DNA from: TMED14 sp041158165
GTDB lineage: Bacteria > Bacteroidota > Bacteroidia > Flavobacteriales > Schleiferiaceae
Direction of reading: 5' to 3'
Assembly: GCA_041158165.1 (NCBI GenBank)
Contig: JBEBBW010000027.1
Location: 1-23,850, forward strand
Length of the DNA stretch: 23,850 nt
A model generated the notes under the pieces. That model had not been told where the DNA came from and searched no databases. It saw only the letters and a program-made list of their open reading frames with translations. Below, one piece after another: positions 16,613 through 22,821 of this stretch; within the stretch, counting starts at the first letter, position 1; each line of letters starts with the position of its first letter. The translations under genes and the position numbers were made by a program.

Positions 16613-17202
16613 ACCGTTCTACGATCATCTTACTCTCGATTCTCGGCGTATTCGTCCTCACGATTCTTTGGGGCGTTGGCGCCTACAACCGCCTCGTGGG
16701 ATTGAGCGAAGGCACCGAAAGCCAGTGGGCCAATGTGCAGTCTGCCTACCAGCGGCGCGCAGACTTGATTCCCAACCTCGTGTCGACCGTGAAAGGCTAC
16801 GCCGACTTTGAGCAAGAGACCCTTACGGGCGTCATTGAGGCCCGCTCAAAGGCTACATCGATGCAGATCAATGCCGACGAGCTGACCCCTGAAAAAGTAG
16901 CGGCATTCCAAAAGGCTCAGAACGAACTCAAAGGCGCGCTCAGCCGCCTTCTTGTCTCGGTGGAGCGCTACCCCGACCTCAAGGCGAACCAAAACTTTTT
17001 GGCGCTGCAGTCTCAGCTCGAGGGCACCGAAAACCGCATTAACGTAGAGCGCGACCGCTTCAACGAGCAGGTTCGCACCTACAACTCGGCCGTGAAGCGC
17101 ATCCCGACGTCCATCGTCGCCGCCATCGGCGGATTTGAATCGCGCGGGTACTTCGAAGCCGAAGCCGAAGCCCAAGAGGCTCCCGAAGTCAGCTTCGAAT
17201 AA
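16609..17202 (+). CDS. lemA: LemA family membrane protein
   Basis: LemA proteins have one N-terminal membrane helix and a four-helix-bundle domain; their role is not settled. The 197-residue product fits: membrane segment at about 6-27 (IILLSILGVFVLTILWGVGAYN), then the family hallmark YNRLVGLSEGTESQWANVQSAYQRRADLIPNLVSTVKGYA, followed by ARSKATSM, SRLLVSVERYPDLKANQNFLALQSQLEGTENRI and RFNEQVRTYNSAVKRIPTSIVA. The chain ends in an acidic tail (EAEAEAQEAPEVSFE). Start ATG at 16609 overlaps the MerR stop by four bases; its own stop overlaps the next start by one. The LemA-TPM-TPM order that follows is a recurring trio in Bacteroidota, suggesting joint action at the envelope. Confidence 0.95.
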   Translation: MNRSTIILLSILGVFVLTILWGVGAYNRLVGLSEGTESQWANVQSAYQRRADLIPNLVSTVKGYADFEQETLTGVIEARSKATSMQINADELTPEKVAAFQKAQNELKGALSRLLVSVERYPDLKANQNFLALQSQLEGTENRINVERDRFNEQVRTYNSAVKRIPTSIVAAIGGFESRGYFEAEAEAQEAPEVSFE

Positions 17203-17627
17203 TGACCGTTCAGCCCGAACAGGAACAGCGCCTCGTGGCGGCCATTGAGGCCGCCGAGCGCCTCACCTCGGGAGAGGTCCGCGTGCACCTCAACGACCGT
17301 TGCAGCGGAAACGCCTTGCGCGACGCCCAAAAAGCATTTGAAAAGTTGGGCATGCACCGCACGGCAGAGCGCAACGGAATTCTCTTTTACCTCGCCCTCG
17401 AAAGCCACCAGTTTGCCGTCATCGGAGACCAAGGCATTCACGCCAAGGTGGGCCAAGCTTTTTGGGACGGAATCCGCGATGCTATGATCCCTCAATTCAA
17501 GGCAGACCAGTGGGTAGCGGCCCTTGAATTGGGCATAGCCGAAGCCGGACGAGCCCTCGGGGAACATTTTCCGCACCAAGGCACGCGCGACCGCGACGAG
17601 CTCAGCAACGACGTATCGCGCGGATGA
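17202..17627 (+). CDS. TPM domain protein, short soluble form
   Basis: A 141-residue protein with no signal peptide or membrane segment. The TPM fold (TPM_phosphatase family) is supported by the start EQEQRLVAAIEAAERLTSGEVRVHLNDRC, the core NGILFYLALESHQFAVIGDQGIHAKVG and the end LGIAEAGRALGEHFP. TPM domains have been linked to acid phosphatase activity in one plant protein and to photosystem repair, but most bacterial members are untested. It overlaps lemA by one base and the following, longer TPM gene by four (ATGA), so the three are probably made in fixed ratio. It is presumably cytosolic, acting on the inner face opposite the second TPM protein. Confidence 0.88.
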   Translation: MTVQPEQEQRLVAAIEAAERLTSGEVRVHLNDRCSGNALRDAQKAFEKLGMHRTAERNGILFYLALESHQFAVIGDQGIHAKVGQAFWDGIRDAMIPQFKADQWVAALELGIAEAGRALGEHFPHQGTRDRDELSNDVSRG

Positions 17628-18364
17628 AGCTGCTTTTCGCTTTATTCGTTCTTAGCCTTGGACTGCAGGCGCAGCCCTGGGAAAAGCCCAGCCCTAGCGA
17701 GGGTTTAGTCGTTTGGCGGGCAACTGCCCCCGTGATTCCGTCTGACGAGGAGGCACGCCTAGAGGCCATACTGCAAGCCATTAACGACTCCACGTCGACC
17801 CAAATTGCGGTGCTCTTTGTCGACCGTGTGAACGACGACCTGAATTTTGTGGCTGCCCAGACCGGCGAGGCCTGGGGCATCGGCCAAGCCGAGACCGACA
17901 ACGGAATGCTCGTGCTCATCGCCCTCGACGAGCGAAAAATGGCTATCCAAGTGGGCCGTGGATTGGAGCCCACCATCACCGACCTGGTCAGCCACCAGCT
18001 CATTGAAAACACGCTAAAGCCCGCGTTCCGCGACCAGCAGTATGCCGCCGGCCTCGAGGCGTTGGCCACCGAAGTGGCGCAGCGCCTTTCTGGGCAGTTT
18101 GACGCCGTGGAACGCGAAGAAGACCGGCCGTTCCCCTTTGCTGCGGTATTCGTCGTGGTACTGGTATTCATCGTCCTCGCACGCCGTGGAGGCTCCAGCG
18201 GAGGCTTTGGTGGCCGCGGCGGCGGCATGTGGATCGGCCCCATGGGCGGATTTCCCTCGAGCGGAGGCTTTGGAGGCCGCGGCGGCGGCGGATTTGGTGG
18301 CGGCGGATTTGGCGGATTCGGCGGCGGAAGTTTTGGCGGAGGCGGCGCGTCAGGTTCGTGGTAA
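17624..18364 (+). CDS. TPM domain protein with signal peptide, membrane segment and Gly-rich tail (YgcG-like)
   Basis: This 246-residue protein has a signal peptide (MKLLFALFVLSLGLQAQ), a periplasmic TPM domain (about 36-160; STQIAVLFVDRVNDD, WGIGQAETDNGMLVLIALDERKMAIQVGRGLEPTITD, ENTLKPAFRDQQYAAGLEAL), a membrane segment (about 172-186), and a tail of about 58 residues made almost only of Gly, Phe, Ser and Arg. That architecture is the YgcG type. The tail contains two near-identical blocks (191-201 and 212-222) encoded by near-identical DNA. It overlaps the short TPM gene by four bases, and a lipoprotein gene follows after 17 bases. Biochemical role unknown; the topology puts the TPM domain outside and the Gly-rich tail inside the cell. 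Confidence 0.9.
   Translation: MKLLFALFVLSLGLQAQPWEKPSPSEGLVVWRATAPVIPSDEEARLEAILQAINDSTSTQIAVLFVDRVNDDLNFVAAQTGEAWGIGQAETDNGMLVLIALDERKMAIQVGRGLEPTITDLVSHQLIENTLKPAFRDQQYAAGLEALATEVAQRLSGQFDAVEREEDRPFPFAAVFVVVLVFIVLARRGGSSGGFGGRGGGMWIGPMGGFPSSGGFGGRGGGGFGGGGFGGFGGGSFGGGGASGSW
18194..18289 (+). repeat. Duplicated Gly-rich coding block in the TPM protein tail
   Basis: Two copies of a block encoding SSGGFGGRGGG lie at 18194-18226 and 18257-18289. The DNA is almost identical (for example AGCGGAGGCTTTGG and GGCCGCGGCGGC in both), which indicates recent duplication within the tail rather than chance similarity of Gly codons. Confidence 0.7.
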
Positions 18365-18381
18365 TTTGCGACCTTTGCAGC

Positions 18382-18741
18382 ATGATTTCAACACGTTTCT
18401 TTCGTTTTGCGGTGCTTGCCCTTGGCGTAAGTGCACTTGCCAGCTGCGGGTCACCCAAGTTCACCCTTGGCACGACCGCACAAGGACTCCAGATCACCGT
18501 AGCCAAGCCCGTACAGCAGCAGCTTAGCATTCAGTCGGTTCAGGTGGAGCAGAACGGCGCGTGGTCCACGCCCGCGTTCCAAGTGAAGTACACCGGCCGC
18601 GACGAAGTGGTGCTCGGAACCAAAGGCGAGTCAAGCCTGCGCGTAGCCGTGAACGGCGCGAAGGACGCCACCTCCGCTCAAGTAACCTACCGCACTGCCC
18701 CAGGCAAGCCCCTGAAGACCAAGCTGGTTAAAGCCAAGTAA
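18382..18741 (+). CDS. Small predicted lipoprotein, unrecognised
   Basis: I do not recognise a family. The 119-residue product begins with a lipoprotein signal peptide whose lipobox is LASC (Cys22), followed by Gly-Ser, so it should be lipid-anchored; the sorting residues do not decide inner or outer membrane. The mature part is about 98 residues, rich in Val, Thr and Lys, with an alternating pattern (ITVAKPVQQQLSIQSVQVEQNGAW ... SAQVTYRTAP) that suggests a small beta-sandwich, and a basic end KTKLVKAK. The start ATG at 18382 is the first that yields a signal peptide; an earlier in-frame start at 18229 overlaps the TPM gene. It sits 17 bases after that gene and 3 before the pterin synthase. 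Confidence 0.72.
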   Translation: MISTRFFRFAVLALGVSALASCGSPKFTLGTTAQGLQITVAKPVQQQLSIQSVQVEQNGAWSTPAFQVKYTGRDEVVLGTKGESSLRVAVNGAKDATSAQVTYRTAPGKPLKTKLVKAK

Positions 18742-18744
18742 GCG

Positions 18745-19158
18745 GTGGTCTACATTCAACGTCGCGAGGTATTCAGTGCCGCGCACCGGCTTTACAACGA
18801 GGCCCTTAGCGCAGAGGAAAACCAGCGCCTCTTTGGCAAGTGCTCGTGGGACTACGGGCACGGCCACAATTTCGAGGTTTGGGTAACCGTCAAGGGCGAA
18901 GTCAATCCACTTACGGGGTTTGTCATGAACCTTGTCGACCTCAAAAGCTTGATGATGCGGTACGTCATTGATCCGCTGGACCACAAGCACCTCAACCACG
19001 ATGCGACCTTCATGCTGGGCAAGCTTCCCTCCACCGAGAACCTGGCGATTGAAATTTGGAAGCAGCTCCAAGAGCCCGTGGCTGAATATGGAGCGGCGCT
19101 CCACTGCGTGCGCGTGGTCGAAACCGAGAACAACGCTGTCGAGTACTACGGCGAATAA
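18745..19158 (+). CDS. 6-pyruvoyl-tetrahydropterin synthase family protein (CX5HGH type)
   Basis: Zinc enzyme of the QueD/PTPS family acting on 7,8-dihydroneopterin triphosphate in the cytosol. The 137 residues include zinc ligands H14 (FSAAHRL), H39 and H41 (YGHGHNF), catalytic C33, and the DH pair D79-H80 in PLDHKHLNH, plus E126. The spacing is C-x5-HGH, as in animal PTPS of tetrahydrobiopterin synthesis, rather than the C-x3-HGH of QueD for queuosine. The stretch NPLTGFVMNLVDLK also resembles the animal enzyme. So 6-pyruvoyl-tetrahydropterin is the likelier product, although family members can be promiscuous. The start is GTG at 18745; no ATG is available. It follows the lipoprotein gene by three bases. 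No queuosine gene is nearby. Confidence 0.88.
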   Translation: MVYIQRREVFSAAHRLYNEALSAEENQRLFGKCSWDYGHGHNFEVWVTVKGEVNPLTGFVMNLVDLKSLMMRYVIDPLDHKHLNHDATFMLGKLPSTENLAIEIWKQLQEPVAEYGAALHCVRVVETENNAVEYYGE

Positions 19159-19209
19159 CTCCGTGTGAACCGTACCCGTATTGGTCGGTTACTACCTTAA
19201 CTTGTTTTT
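19159..19209 (+). promoter_or_regulatory. Short gap before fabD, possible promoter
   Basis: This 51-base gap is the longest break since 15294. It holds an imperfect inverted repeat (AACCG ... CGGTT, 19168-19190 area) and an AT-rich stretch ending in five T residues before the fabD ATG. A TTGG near 19181 and a TAACTTG-like sequence 15 bases later could form a weak promoter. There is no convincing terminator. Confidence 0.3.
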
Positions 19210-20079
19210 ATGAAAAAAGCCTTTGTTTTCCCGGGTCAAGGTGCCCAAGCGCCCGGAATGGGCCAGGATTTGTTCGACGTGCACCGCGAACTTTTTGCGC
19301 AGGCCGACGCGGTTCTTGGGTTCGGGTTGACCGACTTAATGTTTCACGGAACGATGGAGGACCTCACCCAGACGAAGGTGACGCAGCCCGCCATTTTTGT
19401 ACACAGCGTAATTAAGGCGGTTTCGCTTGGCGCAGATTTTAAGCCCGACATGGTCGCCGGCCACTCGCTCGGCGAGTTTTCAGCCCTAGTTGCCGCCGGA
19501 GCCTTAAAGTTTGACGACGGCCTTCGCCTGGTTTCGGAGCGCGCACTCGCGATGCAGGATGCCTGCGACGTCGAGCCGTCTACCATGGCCGCCATCCTCG
19601 GCCTCCCCGACGAGCAGGTCGAGCAGATTTGTGCCGATACGCCCGGCGTGGTGGTTCCCGCCAACTACAATTCTCCCGGTCAGTTAGTGATCAGTGGGGC
19701 GCGCGCCGCGGTGGAAGCCGCGTGCGCTGCATGCAGCGCGGCCGGTGCCAAGCGGGCGTTGATTTTGCCGGTGGGCGGGGCGTTTCACAGCCCGCTGATG
19801 GAACCGGCCCGCGCGCGCCTGGCGGAGGCCCTTGATGCCGTACCCATCACTGCACCCCGCTGCCCCATCTACCAAAACGTCGTGGCCGAGCCGGTTACTG
19901 ATCCCGAGGCCATCCGGGCTAACCTAAAAGCCCAGCTTACCGGTTCCGTGCGCTGGACCCAGTCTGTATTGGCCATGGTCCACGACGGCGCCACCCACTT
20001 CTACGAAGTTGGACCCGGCAAGGCCCTCCAGGGAATGATCAAGAAAATCGCCCCCGAAACCGAAGCCGTAAGCGCCTAA
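19210..20079 (+). CDS. fabD: Malonyl-CoA:ACP transacylase
   Basis: FabD loads malonyl groups from CoA onto acyl carrier protein for fatty acid synthesis. The 289-residue product is complete: AFVFPGQGAQAPGMGQDL at the start, QPAIFVHS, the nucleophile elbow GHSLGEFSAL (Ser86), the conserved Arg111 in SERALAMQ, YNSPGQLVISG, and catalytic His193 in GGAFHSPLM, ending with YEVGPGKALQGMIKKI. ATG at 19210 is preceded by an AT-rich leader. It stands alone as a lipid-synthesis gene between the pterin synthase and the mevalonate genes, so it may be part of either transcript. Assignment is secure. Confidence 0.96.
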   Translation: MKKAFVFPGQGAQAPGMGQDLFDVHRELFAQADAVLGFGLTDLMFHGTMEDLTQTKVTQPAIFVHSVIKAVSLGADFKPDMVAGHSLGEFSALVAAGALKFDDGLRLVSERALAMQDACDVEPSTMAAILGLPDEQVEQICADTPGVVVPANYNSPGQLVISGARAAVEAACAACSAAGAKRALILPVGGAFHSPLMEPARARLAEALDAVPITAPRCPIYQNVVAEPVTDPEAIRANLKAQLTGSVRWTQSVLAMVHDGATHFYEVGPGKALQGMIKKIAPETEAVSA

Positions 20080-20108
20080 CCAGCAACCAGTTAATAGCAA
20101 CTCGTTTA

Positions 20109-20160
20109 CCAACCAGCTAACTAACTAGCTATCTAGCCAACCAGCCAACCAGCCAACCAG
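20109..20160. repeat. CYAR tetranucleotide / CCAACCAG octanucleotide repeat in the mvaD leader
   Basis: Thirteen consecutive 4-base units of the form CYAR or close variants run up to the last four bases before the mvaD ATG. The last six form three exact copies of CCAACCAG (20137-20160), and one more exact copy starts the array at 20109. Units between them are variants (CTAA, CTAG, CTAT). The minus strand therefore reads GGTTGGCT repeatedly, with regular GG pairs that could form a two-tetrad quadruplex. Confidence 0.8.
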
Positions 20161-20164
20161 CCCC

Positions 20165-21175
20165 ATGAAGTCTGCCTTCCGCGCCCCTTCCAACATCGCC
20201 CTCGTTAAGTACTGGGGCAAGTACGGCGTGCAGCTTCCGAGCAACCCGTCGATTAGCTTCACGTTGGATGCGTGCGCCACCGAAACCACGCTTGAACTCA
20301 CGGAAACTACTGGAATTCGCGTTGCCTTGGACGGGGCGGACACGCCCAGTTTTGTTCCGAAGGTGGCCAAGTTCGTGGAGCGGGCCGCGACGCGCCACCC
20401 CTGGCTCAAGGACTACGGTCTGAACGTACAGACCCACAACAGCTTTCCGCACTCGTCGGGCATTGCCAGCAGTGCGTCGGGAATGAGTGCCCTCTCGCTT
20501 TGTGTCGTGGATTTAGCCCGGCAACTTGGGCATGAGGTAGCTGATCCTCAGCAGGAGGCCTCCATCTTGGCCCGCCTTGGGTCGGGAAGCGCCTGCCGTT
20601 CCGTGTACGGAGGCTTGGTGGTTTGGGGCGAAACCCCTTCTATCCCTGGGTCATCACAGGAATTTGGCGTGGGGTATCCGCACCCGGTGCACGATGTGTT
20701 CCGCGGCTACCGCGACGTCGTGGCCCTGGTTGACGTTGGCCAAAAGGCGGTGAGCAGCACGGCCGGGCACCAGCTGATGGAGCAGCATCCGTTCCGCGCA
20801 CAGCGTTTTGCGCAAGCCCACGACCACCTGGCGGCCCTTGGACCAATCTTGGCGTCGGGCGATCTCGAAGCGTTCATGGAATTGGTAGAACTTGAAGCGC
20901 TGACGCTGCACGGATTGATGATGTCGAGCTCCCCGAGCTATATTTTGATGCGGCCCAATACACTTCGGATTATTGAAGCCATTCGAGGATTCCGCCAAGA
21001 AACCGGCACGCCCGTCAGCTTTACGCTCGATGCCGGAGCAAACGTGCACATCCTTTTTCCGGCACATTGCGAACAATCCGCGATTCAGTTTGTTAACGAT
21101 CAGGTGAAACCTTGGTGCAAAGACGGCCGCGCAATTGCGGACCGCGTCGGCCAAGGTCCGGTATCTTTGCTGTAA
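20165..21175 (+). CDS. mvaD: Diphosphomevalonate decarboxylase
   Basis: Last enzyme of the mevalonate pathway: ATP-dependent decarboxylation of mevalonate diphosphate to isopentenyl diphosphate. The 336-residue product starts with FRAPSNIALVKYWGKYG (KYWGK at 15-19), has the GHMP ATP-binding loop PHSSGIASSASGMSAL (95-110), a GSGSACRSVYGG motif, and the catalytic Asp289 in FTLDAGANVHILFP. This matches MvaD in length and motifs and separates it from other GHMP enzymes. The only sensible start, at 20165, directly follows the repeat leader. Its stop TAA overlaps the mevalonate kinase ATG by one base, and the last codons contain a perfect -10 element for that gene. Confidence 0.95.
   Translation: MKSAFRAPSNIALVKYWGKYGVQLPSNPSISFTLDACATETTLELTETTGIRVALDGADTPSFVPKVAKFVERAATRHPWLKDYGLNVQTHNSFPHSSGIASSASGMSALSLCVVDLARQLGHEVADPQQEASILARLGSGSACRSVYGGLVVWGETPSIPGSSQEFGVGYPHPVHDVFRGYRDVVALVDVGQKAVSSTAGHQLMEQHPFRAQRFAQAHDHLAALGPILASGDLEAFMELVELEALTLHGLMMSSSPSYILMRPNTLRIIEAIRGFRQETGTPVSFTLDAGANVHILFPAHCEQSAIQFVNDQVKPWCKDGRAIADRVGQGPVSLL
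21162..21169 (+). promoter_or_regulatory. Candidate internal -10 element for mevalonate kinase
   Basis: TATCTTTG matches TAnnTTTG perfectly and lies inside the final codons of mvaD, 5 bases before the ATG of the next gene. Transcription starting 6-8 bases after it would begin at the ATG itself, giving a leaderless mRNA. A TTG 24 bases upstream is a poorly spaced -33 candidate. Confidence 0.45.
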
Positions 21176-22119
21176 TGAATCTGAGTCCCAAGTACTTCGC
21201 GAAAATCCTCCTATTTGGGGAGTACGGCGTCATTCGCGACGCCATGGCGCTCTCGATTCCGTACACCAACTACTCCGGGGTGCTTCGGCTGCCCGAAGGT
21301 GAAGCCAGCTTCGACCAGCGCGAATCCAATGCGTCGCTTGATCGGTTCGCTGCCTACTTAGAGGAGCTCGCCGCCCTCGGCACACTCATGGCGAACCTGA
21401 ATTTGGTAGCACTGCGCGCCGACCTCGACCGCGGCCTCTACTTTGACTCGAGCATTCCTCAGGGGTATGGCGTGGGCTCCTCTGGCGCAATGGTGGCTGC
21501 GCTCTACGCCCGCTACGCCCGCAACCCCTTGCCGCTCGAAGAAGCCAACGACGCAGAAAAGCTCAAAGCGCTCAAGGCTGAAATGGCCCAGATGGAATGC
21601 TACTTCCACGGCAAAAGTTCCGGCATGGACCCTACCATTTGCTACCTGCAGCTTCCGCTGCTCGTACGTTCGTCTGAAGAATTGGGAACGGTGAGAATGC
21701 CAAGCCTTCCAAGTGACGGCCGGGGCGGCATCTTTTTGCTCAACTCCGGGGCTCCGGGCGAAACCCAGCCCATGGTGCAGATTTTCATGGACAAGCTCAA
21801 AGAAGAAGGCTTTCGCCGACTAATGACCGAGCAGTTCAAAAAGTACAACGATGCGTGCGTGTCGGCTTTTTTGGACGGAAAGACCGATGTTCTTCTTCGC
21901 GAATTAAAGAAACTGAGCGGCTTGGTGCTGGAGAACTTCGGCCCAATGATCCCGAACGACTACCACAGCTTGTGGCAGAAGGGAATTGACACGAATGCCT
22001 ACTACCTGAAGCTTTGCGGCTCGGGTGGCGGAGGCTACATCCTTGGATTTGCGCCGGACCTTGAGCAGGCTCAAGCCGAACTAAATCCGCACCGAATGGA
22101 CGTGGTTCTTCGCTTTTAG
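21175..22119 (+). CDS. mvk: GHMP kinase, probable mevalonate kinase
   Basis: Predicted to phosphorylate mevalonate with ATP. The 314-residue product has the three GHMP motifs: KILLFGEYGVI (10-20), the ATP loop IPQGYGVGSSGAMVAAL (94-110), and LCGSGGGGYILGF near the end. FHGKSSGMDPTICYLQLP contains the catalytic Asp context of mevalonate kinases. The choice of mevalonate kinase over phosphomevalonate kinase rests on KSSGMDP and on the neighbour mvaD; a phosphomevalonate kinase was not seen in the window. ATG at 21175 overlaps the mvaD stop by one base. The prenyltransferase gene follows after 9 bases. Confidence 0.85.
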   Translation: MNLSPKYFAKILLFGEYGVIRDAMALSIPYTNYSGVLRLPEGEASFDQRESNASLDRFAAYLEELAALGTLMANLNLVALRADLDRGLYFDSSIPQGYGVGSSGAMVAALYARYARNPLPLEEANDAEKLKALKAEMAQMECYFHGKSSGMDPTICYLQLPLLVRSSEELGTVRMPSLPSDGRGGIFLLNSGAPGETQPMVQIFMDKLKEEGFRRLMTEQFKKYNDACVSAFLDGKTDVLLRELKKLSGLVLENFGPMIPNDYHSLWQKGIDTNAYYLKLCGSGGGGYILGFAPDLEQAQAELNPHRMDVVLRF

Positions 22120-22128
22120 CGAACCGCC

Positions 22129-22806
22129 ATGAGCCGCCGCACCAAAATACTCTTGCGCCTAACGGCCTTCTTGAGTCTGGTCCGCTGGACCCACATACTT
22201 TTTTTGGCGGTTGCTCAAGGGCTTGCGGCCTTCACCCTTCTCCGCAACGGTGCGCCGATTCAATGGGCCACCTTGGCGGGCGTAATTTTATCTACGGCGG
22301 GGATCGTGGCCGGCGGATCGCTATTCAACAGCTTTTATGACCTCGAACGCGATCTTATTGAACGCCCATGGCGCACGTTGCTCGAGCGCCCCGTAGCCAA
22401 GAAGTACGGCATGAAGCTAGCATTCAGTTTTTACGGAATTGCAGGCCTCGTTGCGTTCGCAACGTTGAAATGGACGGTAGCCGCGTCCATCCTTGCATAC
22501 GGCCTGATTGTTTTTCTTTATTCTCATAAACGCTGGGGATTTGGCGTGGGTGGCGCATTGGTTGCTAGCCTCCTTGCATTTGCCCCTTTGCTCTTGGTCA
22601 CCGCAGCACTCCTGCCCGATTCGCTGAACGGCTTTATTCGCGGACTTCCGCTGGCGCTGGCCATGATTGGTTTGGAATGGCGCCGGCAATGGGAACGGAG
22701 GCAAATTCCAACAGCACCCCCCGTCACACAACGCACGCTGGTCCGCCAGCAGTGGATTTACAAGCTCGTGCTTGCGCTTAGCCTCGGGTTCATTCCGCTG
22801 ATCTAA
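22129..22806 (+). CDS. UbiA-family membrane prenyltransferase, shortened and lacking the second Asp-rich motif
   Basis: UbiA enzymes transfer polyprenyl chains to acceptors inside the membrane. The 225-residue product is clearly related: RWTHILFLAVAQG at the first helix, and the first Asp-rich motif N67-x3-D71-x3-D75 in NSFYDLERDLIERPWR. Five or six hydrophobic segments follow, with YSHKRWGFGVGGAL in the second half. Usual members have about 280-300 residues and a second DxxDxxxD motif; at that point this protein has EWRRQWERRQ, with no aspartate. It ends soon after, with a clean stop just before a convergent gene. Its position after the mevalonate genes fits an isoprenoid-using enzyme such as the geranylgeranylglycerol-phosphate synthase relatives common in Bacteroidota, but activity is doubtful. 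Confidence 0.8.
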   Translation: MSRRTKILLRLTAFLSLVRWTHILFLAVAQGLAAFTLLRNGAPIQWATLAGVILSTAGIVAGGSLFNSFYDLERDLIERPWRTLLERPVAKKYGMKLAFSFYGIAGLVAFATLKWTVAASILAYGLIVFLYSHKRWGFGVGGALVASLLAFAPLLLVTAALLPDSLNGFIRGLPLALAMIGLEWRRQWERRQIPTAPPVTQRTLVRQQWIYKLVLALSLGFIPLI

Positions 22807-22821
22807 TTCCGCTTAGCGGAA
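22807..22821. terminator. Short hairpin between convergent genes, weak bidirectional terminator candidate
   Basis: TTCCGC-TTA-GCGGAA is a perfect 6-base stem with a 3-base loop directly after the ubiA-like stop. The loop is the stop codon (TAA on the minus strand) of the surface-protein gene. No T tract follows on either side, so termination strength is doubtful. Confidence 0.35.

Noticed and set aside
19165..19195. Terminator between the pterin synthase gene and fabD
   Set aside because: The inverted repeat is only about five bases with a long loop and no T tract directly after the stem.
20109..20160. CRISPR-like repeat array
   Set aside because: Units are only 4-8 bases with no spacers and no cas genes; it is a simple tandem repeat.
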